DNA of 64,000 nt from Alviniconcha marisindica (taxonomy: Eukaryota > Mollusca > Gastropoda > Provannidae). Positions 1 through 36,697 of this stretch are shown in pieces. Location: contig JABMCL010003296.1 of NCBI GenBank assembly GCA_018857735.1, positions 309,001 through 373,000 of the forward strand, read 5' to 3'. The first letter of the stretch is position 1. Every line of letters starts with the position of its first letter. The notes below the pieces were generated by a model. It saw only the letters and a list, made by a program, of their open reading frames with translations. It made no database searches and was not told the DNA's origin. A program made the position numbers and the translations under genes.

Positions 1-690
1 GCCAGCATAGTTATGCCATAAACTGACCAGTTCAGCCATGTCAAAGACTTGCAAGCATAGTTATGCCATAAACTCATCAGTTCAGTTATGTCAAAGACAT
101 GCCAGCATAGTTATGCCATAAACTTACCAGTTCAGCCATGTCAAAGACTTGCCAGCATAATTATGCCATACACTCATCAGTTCAGTCATGTCAAAGACTT
201 GCCAGCATAGTTATGCCATAACCATACCAGTTCAGCTATGTCAAAAACTTGCAAGCACAGCTATGGCATAAACTCATCAGTTCAGTCATGTCAAAGACTT
301 GCCAACATAGTTATGCCATAAACTCATCAGTTCAGCTATGTCAAAGACTTGCCAGCATAGTTATGCCATAAACTCACCAGTTCAGCCATGTCAAAGACTT
401 GTCAGCATAGTTATGCCATAAACTCACCAGTTCAGTCATGTCAAAGACTTGCCAGCATAGTTATGCCACAAACTCACCAGTTCAGTCATGTCAAAGACTT
501 GCCAGCATGGTTAAGTAACAAATTATTAGTTTAGTTACGTATCATAACACAGACTTGTAATATCAGTTCTGTTATGTCACAGACCTACCATAACAGGGAC
601 TTATAATATCAGTTCAGTTGTGTCACAGACCTATCATAACACAGACCTAAGACATCAGTTCAGTTACATCACATACTTGTCAGATTACCT
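1..690. repeat. 50-bp minisatellite, about 10 copies plus degenerate tail
   Basis: Period exactly 50 bp from 1 to about 508 (unit begins GCCAGCATAGTTATGCC), decaying to 690. Lies in the SMARCC intron after exon 20, starting 30 bp from its donor. On the SMARCC strand several units read CTGGTGAGTTT, a donor-like word. Confidence 0.95.
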
Positions 691-720
691 TGGGAGAAGA
701 AAAAAAAAACTATGACTGAC

Positions 721-23886
<23,166 letters not shown>

Positions 23887-24113
23887 CTTTGATTTAGCGG
23901 CGTGGGAGGGCTCGCAGCAAATGCATTTCCTGTCTCGCACCTTCACTGACGCTGGCTACTACATAAAAAAAAATACATTGCTTCTGCATTTTCTAAAATC
24001 TTAGCTAGTATTGGAGGTATTTGGCATACCTTCTGATACGATATTTTTAAAAAGTAATATTTTACCGGTAAACACAAACTCTGCGGATCTACAACCACGT
24101 CAAGATAACCAAC
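23887..24113. promoter_or_regulatory. Probable bidirectional promoter of SMARCC and COPZ1
   Basis: Only 227 bp separate the divergent start codons. No TATA box stands out. The SMARCC side is GC-richer (GGCGTGGGAGGGC) and the COPZ1 side contains the palindrome TTACCGGTAA at 24062-24071. Both 5' UTRs must fit here unless non-coding first exons lie elsewhere. Confidence 0.6.
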
Positions 24114-24131
24114 ATGGACGGCGGAATCTTG
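24114..24131 (+). CDS. COPZ1: COPZ1 exon 1 (coding part)
   Basis: 18 nt encoding MDGGIL, the short start exon typical of zeta-COP (MEALIL in human). Donor TTG|GTAAGC. Confidence 0.93.
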
Positions 24132-27100
24132 GTAAGCCCAATGAAAACTATAAAATCTTCAAACATATGAGCAGCTGAGAAATCTATACTCATAATAGCT
24201 CACTTTTCTTGTATTTGGTACTATGGTGCCATGTTTTGTATGCTTCTTAGTACTGTACATATTTTTCCGGTAAGCTGTTTTCTGTGGAGTTTCACTCAGC
24301 TGGTACTTTACTAAAAATGCCGTCTGCTTTGAATTTGATGAGCAGTTGAGTGTTGACACTGATTCAGTCACGGATCATTGAATGTAGCCACTGATTAGTT
24401 AGTTCTTGGATTTTAACGTCCATCAACCGCACTGGCTCATTTCACTGGTAAAACACAGTATTTTCAAAGAGGTAATATTGAGGATGGTGTCTCAAACGTC
24501 AGTACTTGTGGAACGAATTATGTCTACTGACTCGTTCCGAGAGGTGTGACTGTACAGCTGGTCCCGTCTCATCGCCTAAAGGTCAACTCTGATGCATTTC
24601 TGATCGATTTCAGTCAGTTTTGATTGAGTTTATGGGCACTAGCATCTGCATGCATTTCCAGACTCAATTTGCGACTGTTTATAGTTATACGATTACGAGT
24701 CTCCACGACTTTACACACAAGAAAATCATGACAGTTATCCAGACTGTTCATGATCACAGAAGAGGCTCCAAGTTTATCTAGATCTACATGTGGCCACTCA
24801 TATAATATACTGTGGTGTGAAGCCTTGACACCCATCATAAGCTTGATGATCGCTGACATGGAAGGGGGTTCAGAAGAGAAAGACTTTGGTTGATGGTGTG
24901 CCATACCTGAGGTTTTGGGACATTGTTTTTCAACATTTCCTGCCAGCACCAAAAATGATGTGCTGGTGTTTAGGTGTCAGACTGTGATCCAGAACGTTTA
25001 TAGTTGTTCCCAGTAAGTGTTGGTAAAACTGAATGGCACAAGTGGAAAAATAAGAATTATGTTGTAGAATCACTCAGTTATTACTGTTAGGCAAAAAATG
25101 TTTTGTTCTTGTGAGGCTCATGTCAGTGTGTGTGTGTGTTTCTTTGAATTGCAGATGATACTGCTACATGCTCATATACTTTTTTCCTTTGTTTCAGGAG
25201 CCTTCCCTGTATTCAATCAAGGCCTTGGCCATCCTAGATAATGATGGAAACAGGTTATTGGCAAAGGTACATGACTTTTCGAGCTGTAGTTTTAAATTAG
25301 TTGATCTTGATAATGATATTGAGCAGTACTGACTTACTGGGATCTTATTCTTAATAGGTTTTAGGATCTGCATTACAGATCTGTTGATGCTCTGGCACAC
25401 ACACACATTCTTGATAGTCTCTACTTCTTACTGCTTGGACTGCGAAGTGACCAGAGATGTGACTGAAAAAGAAAATCTTTGAAAAACAAATGTATACATA
25501 AGGGGGGAAACCACCACAATTTAAAACATCATTTCTGTGTCGAGAAGGTATTTTCCCATGATTTAGCAGCCTTCGTTTGGTTTGTTTCCTGTGGTGCATG
25601 CATGCACAGCCAAGCCCTAGAATTAGTGTTTGCAGAGGGTTCTGATGGGAATAAAAATGTAGATCAGTTTTAGGGATATAAAGAGAGTGACTATGAGTAT
25701 GACTATCAGAGCTCAGGAGCTGTGTGAAAATCGAGGTGGACATCCTGGGCTCCCGTCCCTAATAAGCCTATGGTTTCTGTGGACATAAAGCAACATTTCA
25801 ACAACTATGACTATGAGTATGATAATGGAGTATTACTATTAGACAACATTCTGGAAGCGGAAATGTTGCTTGAAAATGAGGACCACATGTTGAGAGTGTA
25901 GGTTTAATTGCCATGGTCATCATCACTTTTGATCACTTTTGGGGTTGACTGTGGTTAAAACGAAGGTGTAGTTCACTGATCCTGACGAAGGCTAAATGGG
26001 GCAGTTGCCTTCTTTATAATAATTGTACTACACGTAACCATTGCTTTCAGATACCAGTCAGGAAAATTAATTCAAGAACATGAAAACTGTTTTGTTGGAG
26101 GGGAACACATGGCTGCAGCTGCTAGTACTTAGTACAGTAGTAGAGCACTGTTTTTGAGCACTGACTGGTGCCACTCAGCTGTTGTCAAAAGCATTGGAGA
26201 TCTAGTTAATTTACAAGAGGGGATAGTTTTGAAACACTCAGCTATTGTCAAGAGCCTTGGAGATTTAGTTAATTTACAACAGGGGATAGCATTAAAACGC
26301 TCTTTTCTCTGGACATATTATGATTGTTGATTTGTTATTGCATGTGGACATAAGTATTATGATGGTCTTGATTTGTAATTGCATGAATATATTGGTGTTC
26401 TAATTATTCATCAAAATCAAAAGACATTTATAGGGAATTAGTGGCCCTGTCAACAAAAGTGTTGAATGAGCCCTATTCTTGAACCCACTTACATAATAAA
26501 TTGCACCGCAGAATTTGTAATTGATGAAGATTTTGTTTTGAAATATAGAATGTCTTTGATGTAAGGTATATTGGTGTACATAGATGACTTAGTGCCAAAA
26601 GGTGTGCAAGAAAAGAGGACAGAGGTACTAGAAAATAAAGTTAACAGGATGTGAGTGCATAATGCATTTTTTGAATGAACACATGTGAAGTCATCCACCA
26701 GTGAAGGGAGAAGGCAGTGCTGCTCTTCGTTCCTGAGAAATTTGACTTTCAATGTGATTTGTGACAAGATGTTGAACATTACACATTACAACAAGCCCAC
26801 ATCACTGTGCTGCTAATCATGCAGTTAACTGTGAAAACCCAACTGATCTTACAAGATGTGATCCACATGAGTATTACCAAGTGAACTGTTGTTTTCTGTG
26901 TGACACAGAACAGCATGCTACGCATAGTTTGTTGCAATAGATAACGTTCAACATACAGCCAATCTTGAACGTTTTTAAATGAGTAAAAAGCAACACATTT
27001 TGAAACATAAACAGTTATTCTTTAATAGAACAATATGTGACAAGGAAGATTTGATGATTTTTTTTCTCAGATTTAAGCTTTCTTGACATAAAGTGATAAA

Positions 27101-30100
27101 CAGCAAATGATGTAAGAAATATGTTGTACATTACTATTTCAACAATATGTACAATGCTGTTTGTTTCTTGATGAAAATGATAAATAAGTAACTTTTTATT
27201 ACTGTAAAGTATAAAGACACATAACTATTTCCATGTGAACAGTTTTTGCTGCATTAATTTTTTTGTAGTGGATAACATAATGTTAATGAGACAACATGGT
27301 ACTTTGTTTTTCATAACAAAATAAGTAATACTTATTATTTAACAAACAAGTAAGTGTTTTGTAAGAGAAAATGGAGCAAGTAAGAGTGAGTGCAACTTTT
27401 GCTGCTTTTGGGTGTCACAAGAAAACCCACACGCAACCTGTCATCCATGCGTTTCTTGGTCATGTTGACTCGGGTGCCTAAGACAAAAATAGTTGAACAG
27501 TTAACTTAAAAGTGAAAGAATTAATAATAATAAAATAATAAAAATTGTAATAAATATTACTATAAAAAAAAATCACAGCCAAAGAATAATGTTGTTAAGA
27601 TCGGCACCTTACATTTTTAGAACTCTGGAAGGCAGACAGGCATGGTCACTATAATTATGTCGAAACGTTATTATTTCCACAGCTCGTGTTGTAATTGTAA
27701 AGTTCAACACCTAACTTGATGACTTTAACCTGTATAAATTTGAATTATCTACCATATATGATGATTTGTTTGAAGACTTAGTTTGTAAACAAAACGAACT
27801 GTGTTAAGTGCAAGTAGGCGCAAAGCACTGTGGGTAAACATGGCCGCGCTTTGTGCAAAAAGACCGCCATCACAAAATCAACATTTATCCCCAGGATCGG
27901 CAATTTTTCGATAGTAACAGACTGACAAAGTAAAAACTTGAAATTTTAAACTTGAAACAAATAATTATGAATGGAATCCAACGCTTTTATTATCACTGCT
28001 TTTGACTAAACACTGATTTTAGCAACAGCTTCTTTGTTTCACCACCCACAGGTCTGCAGTGAATAGTAGCAGACGAACGTTTCTGTCAGCATGCGTTTCG
28101 ATCGAAATAAACATATGTTTATTTCAATTATTAAGTTTTTACAGGTAATTATGAGCCGTTTTCACAAGCATTAAAAAGCTTTGACTATGTCCTGTCAGGC
28201 AGCAAAGGGAAAATTGCCTGAAGAAGAAAGATGCAAACAAAACGACAACTGAAGCGGTGCACCTGAAATGTCCACCCTTCCTTTGCCGATTTTCGGCCAG
28301 GACTTGGTGTAAATTTTCATATTTTACTAACTCAAAACTGACTTTGGGAGTCAAGTTTATCTTTATTATTTCTTTGATGCATACTCTTTCAGATAAAGTT
28401 AGGTTTGTTCAGAGAAAACTTAAACCTGAAGAAGCATTTATGACCAAAAAATGTATGGTCCTTGCCGAGCACCTTTTGGCACAAGCTCATATACCAATAT
28501 AAATATCATCGTATAACCGGAAGATTTGACTAAATCTCTGTTGACCATTTAAATTAAGTTGAACGTTACGGTCTTCAAAATATTACCCCAACCTTTCGCA
28601 TATCAGAACGTCTCTTCCATGTGGCCATGTGCTAAAAGCAAATGACACGGATGTGTAACATGGCTGACCGGAAGTAGTGCAAAAGCGCGAAAACTTTATT
28701 TTTTTCCTTTTGCTTGTTAATCTAATTTTGAACGTTATTTATTGCAACAATTTTATGAAGAATGGCAAAATATATTTTAAAAACTACCCAGACATTTGGC
28801 AGTAAAATAAAACATTGGCGCCTGATGCAGTGACATACCACAGTGACTGGAGTAAAGTTTCGACGAAAGAGAAAGTCCGTTCTTCACTAGATTGTCTGCG
28901 GATGCTGGTCATGAAACATTTCAACACACATAACGTTCGACCGAGGGATATTTCGGAGCCTCTAACTTCAAAACCAAAACTTCGTGATAATCGATTTTAT
29001 ATGCACTGTGTAAAGCGATATCTCCTCTGTGCAAATCAGTGACTGAGGTAATGTTTTGATGCGACATGTACGTAAATGAAAGCATCAAAAGCACTCACCG
29101 TGAGCATGTCCATTTTCAGGGGTTGAATTTCGTGTCGCCTTTCACTTTCAAAAAATAATATTTCTCCACCTGCTCCAGATTTGGAGCTTATATTGTTTCC
29201 ACTGTGATACTGACCAATTATGAACGCACACACAAAGCAACAACAAGACAAAGTGTTTGAAACAGATTTTATTGACAGTCAAAAAGCGGACCCCCCATTT
29301 GCGCACCTTTTGGCGCTAAGTCAGATATAAATATATGTCAAGTGTACAATTACCTCTTTTTTTTTAAAGAAGTTGCCTTGAGAGTTGAGGATGTAGCCCT
29401 GGAGTTTGTGTACCTTGTTTTTGCATGCATGCCTGGTGAGAGCTACTGTGGGCAGCTGAGGTCTTCGTTGTTGTGCTTGTGTTATGTATTTTGATTGCTG
29501 ATTAACTTTTTGAGTGTTGATTTTTTATGGTAGTCTTTTGATGAGGGGTTTCAGACTTAATTCGGCTTTTACAGTAGCACTTGTGTGTGTATTTATATAT
29601 ATTTATATACTCTTGTCTTTTTCAGTACTATGATGACACCTTTCCAACCGCCAAGGAGCAGAAAGCATTTGAGAAGAATCTTTTCAACAAAACTCACAGA
29701 GCTAATGGTAAGTGATTTTTTCTTCTTTTAGATGTTGCTATCAAAGTATGATGCTATAAATCGTTAAATTTTAATGTGTAACCCTTTAGGAATACCTGTG
29801 AAAAGGTCTGAATACCCTTTCGCAGTGTGGTTGGTCTGAGACAATTACAGCTCATTTAGAATGGTTACACTTCACAGCTAGTCTGGGACAAGCACACATG
29901 TGTTATGTCACATGTGTCTCTGTCAGCAGTGTGTCTGTGCACAGTGTCTTTGACAGCTGTGTGTCAGTGTGTTGAGTGTCTCTGTCACTGTCAGCAATGT
30001 CTGTGCACAGTACGTCTTTTTCAGCTGTGTGTTGAGTGTCTCTGTCAGTGTGTCTGTGCACAGTATGTCTTTGTGTGCCACTGCGCAAGTTCAGGACCTT

Positions 30101-33100
30101 TGACCCTTTCATTCCTGCATCTGTAGAGCTTCTGATGGCTCACTTTGCAGCCTGGCAAGTTTCAGCGGGACTGTTTTGGCGCGGGGGTCGTTCCATTCAC
30201 AGGATAATAGTAGTAACGTGTTTTACAGTATGCAGCCTGGCAAGTTTCAGCAGGACTGCTTTGGCGTGGGGGTCGTTCCATTCACGGGCTAATAGTAGTA
30301 ACATGTTTCAATGTATGCAGCCTACAACAACCAAATTTGACATATTAGCAGATACATGGTTGGCACATACCTTGTAGTTGTAGACCTATGATGAGATGTA
30401 TGCCCTTATTCACTCTCAGGCATCCAGTAGCGTAAGACAAAAAGGTGAATGTGTGGACATGCCTAAACTGCTGTGAGTGAGCCAAGCTGTGGACTTGGTA
30501 TTCAGTATCAAGCAAGTAATAAGGCTTGCAACTGCTGATCTGAATAATGTTTGATATTTTCAGCGGAGATCATCATGTTCGAAGGACTGACTTGCGTTTA
30601 CAAGAGCAACGTTGACCTGTTCTTCTACGTCATTGGATCTTCACACGAGAACGAGGTAAGACACTGCATGGCCAGTTTTGTGTTAGGTCTGTACTTGTCA
30701 GCGTCTGGGTCTTTAAAATTTGCTTCTTTATTTTTTATTTGATAAACTATTACCATTACAAGAGTACAATAATAACAAGTTTGTACATCTGTTCAGATTT
30801 TGGCTGTGGTTGGTTATTAAAGCAGACTGAACACTCATCATGAAAACTGACGTGTGTGTTTGTAAATTTTATACAGAGGTATGCGTTCTGTTTGAACAGC
30901 TGATCCTCGCGAGTGTGCTGAACGCTTTCTATGACTCCATCAGCCACATTCTGAGGAAAAATGTGGAAAAGAGGGCGCTGCTTGACAACATGGATGCCAT
31001 CTTTCTTGCCGCTGATGAGATCTGTGATGGAGGGTGAGTCTGCTTGTTTATTTCTTAGGCTGTCAGCAGGACTGTTCTTGGTGAGAAACTGCATTAACGG
31101 TGCACATTTTTTGATGGGGAAAGAGCGATGATGGGTAAAAATGAGAGCTGGTTGGCTGTTTCAACAAATGCAGAAGTCAGAGTCACTGAAATGTTCTGTA
31201 ATTAAACCACAGTTTTGATGGTAATTAAAATACACAGCAGCATACTGTTATGAATGGAGTTACCCAGTACTGTAACCAGCAGGCCACATTAGTTTACACC
31301 TGGGGGGGGGGAGGGGGGGGGGTTAAGCCTTTTTAGGTGACTGACACGTTGTAGTGAAAGTTGAGTTAGGGGACAGTGTGGTGGTTTACGGTGTATTGCC
31401 TGGCACAGCTGTCTTTTAACAGCAACACCTGTTAGTGTGGTGGTTTACGCTGTATTGCCTGGCACAGCTGTCTTTTAACAGCAACACCTGTTTTCAGAAT
31501 CATCTTAGAAGCAGACCCCAATGCAGTGGTTCAGAAAGTGGCAATCAGAAATGATGACATTCCTCTTGGTGAACAGACAGTGGCACAGGTAAGTTGTCAG
31601 TTTGATTGCAAGGTGTGGCTTCTTTTTTCTGTGATGATTCAGCTGCAGCCATTGCTCTCTTTTCCTATTTATGTTTTGTGTTGATTGGTGATTTTATCCT
31701 TCACGCACATCACTTACACCCAATATTAACCCCTTCACTGCCAGGCTTTGTGCGTGCCATATGCCGGGGAAATTCTGAACAGATTATGTGCTTACACTCT
31801 TTTTCATGTAGTGCTCTCAGTTTAAGAAATATAATCATAAAATTGCACATGACAGTTGGGCATACATTATACTACAACCCTGGTTGGAGAAAAAAAAAAT
31901 TGTATAGTTTATATCGACACTGTCAAAAAGAAATCCAATCACTTCTTTCATTGTCTGAGGGAGCGTGACAGTCATTCTTCATTGACCCCTTTTTTTTGTG
32001 AAAAATATCACCATCTTCTTCCTCCCCACTCCTCAGGACCCCTTGGCTTTCATCGCTGTTGTACAACTGTTTGATGACCACTACTGGCATTCAAAATCTC
32101 ATTCAAAATTCCAAGTGCAGTAAGACGTAGACGATACCTTCTTTGATCAGTAGCCATTATGCAGAAATGGCAACAGAGCAAAACATTTACCTCCCCAATT
32201 TAAAAAAAACAAAAAACAAAAACAACTCTTGGGCTGCCATAAAGGAAGAGAATACAAGGGAGGTAAGTCTAGCTGCTGTATGTATGCCTTTAAGAGTCAT
32301 TTCCCTTCAACTACAAAACCGAAAGTACACCTACCAACAGCCGGGAAATTTTCCAGGCCTGGGCATATGGCATGCACTGTGTGGCCCGGAAATCTTTTGG
32401 GCCAAGCAGTGAAGGGGTTAAAACGGAGTGTTATGAAGGATATGAGGAATAAGCTTTCTCTCTGATACTGTTCTGGCAAGATCTTTCTAACTGTGAGAGG
32501 TGACAGCCTCTGTTTAGCTTTCCTCAACTGCACCAGTCTGTGGCCTTCACCTTGCTTCAGCATCACAATTGTTTCAAGAAGGTGTTGCTGAGAGAGAGAG
32601 GACTTGATGACATTGGATCTTGCCCAGTTACATCATTTTTCTTCTGATGCTTTTTTTGTCCTGTACTACTGGCTTGAATTTCTTTAACGGCTAGTTTTTG
32701 GAAACATTTGGAATAACATCTGATGTTGTCAGAAGAGCCCAGTTGCATGTGTGTTCGTATAAATACATGAATAATGGAGACAACAGCCACTCAAGTTTTT
32801 TTTGGATGTGGTTCACTTGAGCATTTACTCCAGTTCTCACCTCTGTCCATTTCAAGTCCATGTTGACCTGAATATGACTGATTCAGGTTCTGTCTAGGGT
32901 GTATCTGTCCTTTTATGTGTGACTGTTAATTTATCACCCTGATATAACTGTCCTGATTGACTGGGCATAAACCTAGTTGCTGTTAATTATGTGTTAGGTA
33001 GAGGGGCATCATTGTGAGTTGTTGTTTTTTTTAAATCATGATAGGTTTAATAATCAGCTTACTCCCACTGATTAGCCCTGATATGACCCTTTGTGGTTGA

Positions 33101-33179
33101 CTGGGCTTAAAGCACCAACTAACTAACAAAACTACTCCCACAGAGATAGTGCTGTGGAACTGCTAAGCAGTTACTGGTC

Positions 33180-33228
<49 letters not shown>

Positions 33229-36200
33229 TGTGTGTGTGATGGAAAGTGACTCGTAAGCCATTATACTCTGGGGACCAGACCTTTCCATGCTAGTCTTGTG
33301 CATGGCTGGATTGAGTGTTACCTGTGTTACCTTTAATGTCAAGGATAAGATTACAGTATATATTTCACCTGAATTGATGACATACTGTGGGGTGCCTTGC
33401 TGCACTAGGTGACAATCCTTTAAAATAGTGGTAGATTGGGCCTTTGCATCTTTTGTCAGTTGATTAACATATGTTTTTTTTTAAGAATGCAAAATGTGAA
33501 ATAGATGAGGGAGATGTTATACAGCGAACAGTTGTTATTTATCATATAAGTGACCAGTTTTTCCTCTCCTTTTAAGCAACTTACTAAAAAGCTAGAGGTA
33601 AGTCGTGCTGGTGTCTCCTACTTCCAAATCAGGTCTTTTGGGCTGCCATTGATTTGTTCATTTTCCTTGAGGCAAGGTCAAGGTGACGGCACATCTTTGG
33701 TGGTGTCAGGGGTTTGGTCTTCAGGACAACTGACCTTTTTTCTCTCACCTCTCTAATATAACGCATCTGAATTTGATCAGCATTCCAGCCACTTGCCTTC
33801 TGTTGTCTTCCTTTAAGCTCCTGTGTGAGGGCATCCCACACGTATGTCCTTGTTACGTATCTGAACCGTTCCTGTCCTCCCATCCCATCTGAACTGTTCT
33901 TGTCTTTGTTTCTGCTCCTGTGTGTGGGAGCTTCCTAAACGTCCTTGTCGTGTATCTGAACCTTTTCTGTCTCCCCATCCCATCTGAACTGTTGTTGTCG
34001 TTGTTTCTGCTCCAGTGTGTGGGGTAGCTTCCTACACGTCCTTGTTGTGTATCTGAACCTTTTTTGTCTCCCCATCCCATCTGAACTGTTGTTGTCGTTG
34101 TTTCTGCTCCTGTGTGTGGGAGCTTCCAAATGTCCTTGCTACGTGTCTGAACCTTTTCTGTCTCCCCATCCCATCTGAACCGTTCTTGTCGTTGTTTCTG
34201 CTCCTGTGTGTGGGAGCTTCCAAATGTCCTTGCTAGTGTCTGAACCTTTTCTGTCTCCCCATCCCATCTGAACGTTTCTGTTTCCTTTGGGCTAACCTTG
34301 CTATGTCTGAACCTTTTCTGTCTCCCCATCCCATCTGAACCGTTCTTGTCGTTGTTTCTGCTCCTGTGTGTGGGAGCTTCCAAATGTCCTTGCTACGTGT
34401 CTGAACCTTTTCTGTCTCCCCATCCCATCTGAACTGTTCTTTGTGATGGTGCTTGCGGATGTATATTACCTCATAGATCTGTTTCACCTGTTTGTTGTTG
34501 TTGTTGTTTGTTTGTGACCGTTTCGTTTGTTTGTTTGTGTTGACCCATGGCTGTTGGACTTCAGAAAGCGGAACAGGCAAGTGATGTGGGGGGAAAATAA
34601 TAACTGTCAGAATGGAGGAAGGATGATGTCATGCTCTGCTTGCTGGTACTGTCTCTGTACTTTGATGGGATCACGGGTGCTGGCTCATTGTGTAATTGCC
34701 TCACACCATGTATCAACCACTACACTGACTTCTAGTGAAAGACCACCGGCATGGGAGACTGCCCTTCTGTGGAACTCTTGACCAACACGGGGCCGCTGGG
34801 CAGCAGCAAATGTAGTCCTGGTGCTGACACACAGGTGCAGCAACTGTTGATGTTTTTAATGCAGCATTTTGACTCGGACTAGCAACGTTTCATGCACAAA
34901 GGTTCATGTTCTTTTTCTCTGACTTAACCAAAACGTACACAAATGTGTACTGCATGCTGCTAACGTTTTCCGTATTACCTTGCACTAGTTACGGCTCCAC
35001 TTGAAAGAATGGTGCTGAGTGGTCGTATGGCTGGAGGTTGTGAACGTGGAAATATGAACAGTAGAGTTTACTGCAACGGGATCCTGACAGAAGGGTGGTC
35101 TCTCGTCGTGGGGTGGTCAGGGATTCAGCTCTTTGAATATTCTTGCCATGAGTTACTGTGTAACTGTCCAGATTTTGTCGGAGAGGTGGCACTGCTTTGA
35201 ATCACACTGCACTTGCAGACTTTTCTTTTTGCTTCAGCTTTGAATGCAGCACACATTCTGTCAGAAGTAATCTCGGCTGGCATCAGTTTTGTGGTCAGGT
35301 TTTGTTCAGAATGCAAACAGGGCAGTTTGGATCTGCAACCATTTATTATTTTCCACCCATAATACTACCTCTGCATAACTCATTTTTTATTTGTGTGTGT
35401 GTGTGGGGGGGGGGGGGGTGCGGGGAACATGCATTATTATTTTAAGATTATAAACTTTTCAACAATTCGTTTCACTTTGTGTGTGTTGGGGGGGGGGGGG
35501 GGTGGGGTGGACATTGTAATATCTCCCAACTGTTCACCTTTGATATTTAAAAAAATCAAAAATCTTTCACACATTTTTCTTTTTTCAATGTGTGGATCTG
35601 TGTAATGGTTTCCTTGACAAGAACATTTAGCATTGGCCTTTTCTCAACAATTGTTGTTGCAAGATCTGTTGAACTTTGCATTATGATTGCCTTCATCAAG
35701 CATCACATTGTCCTGTCCGCTGTTGTGACCTTGACCTTAGGTCACAGGGTCGTCAGAAGGGGAAAAAATCAATGGCTGAACTGTGTGGGCTTGTGACTTA
35801 CATGAACATGATCATTTATATATCAGAATGCTTTGTTGACTTTTGTCCTATTTATAAGGGAAATAACTGACATGTTTCCAGACTTAAAAAATGAAACAAT
35901 ATTTACACTTCATACCAAGGGCAGTGACCCTGTTTTGGGTGCATAAAACCCCCCCAGGAGTTTGACATAATAACGTTGTAAAAGAAGTTGCGTTTACCCA
36001 TGTTTAGTGTGGGTCAGTGGAGCACTTGCGATCGGTGCTCATTGTATCTGGCACAACTGGCTTCTTTTTGCCAGCTTTTTGGAAGCCTGGGAACCTCCCA
36101 GGAGCCCTCCATCATAGCTTGAGTCAAAGCCATACAAATGTTTGAAAATGTAAGGCAGTTATTGCATGTTTTTTGTTTGTTTGGTTGGTTGGTTGTTGTT

Positions 36201-36630
36201 GTGTTTTGGGGGGTTCAGGGGGCACTGTGATTTATTTCTGATTAACTGTTGTCAGATCGGGGATAGTTTTGTGGTAGATATCAAGTTCCTTCTTTGGTTT
36301 GACTTCATGCAATAGCATACATGGTCATTCTGACAGATGTGCACTGCACAAAAGCATGCAATAGCATACGGTCATTCTGACAGATGTACACTGCACAAAA
36401 GCATGCAATAGCATACATGGTCATTCTGACAGATGTACACTGCACAAAAGCATGCAATAGCATACATGGTCATTCTGACAGATGTGCACTGCACAAAAGC
36501 ATGCAATAGCATACATGGTCATTCTGACAGATGTGCACTGCACAAAAGCATAATGTACAGTACACACACATATGCACACATGAAGCAGATGCAAACAAAC
36601 ACACACATTCACACTATCACCCATAAGCAC

Positions 36631-36697
<67 letters not shown>

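Noticed and set aside
1..690. CRISPR-like regular repeat
   Set aside because: Units are directly abutting 50-bp copies without unique spacers, in a eukaryotic intron.
28815..29042. 75-residue plus-strand frame in COPZ1 intron 2
   Set aside because: Begins at a TTG rather than ATG, no homology recognised, and no clear splice sites.
33629..34383. Frame with WDGETEKVQ repeats, suggestive of a repetitive protein
   Set aside because: Roughly 97-bp intronic array of COPZ1; stops and frame changes between copies.
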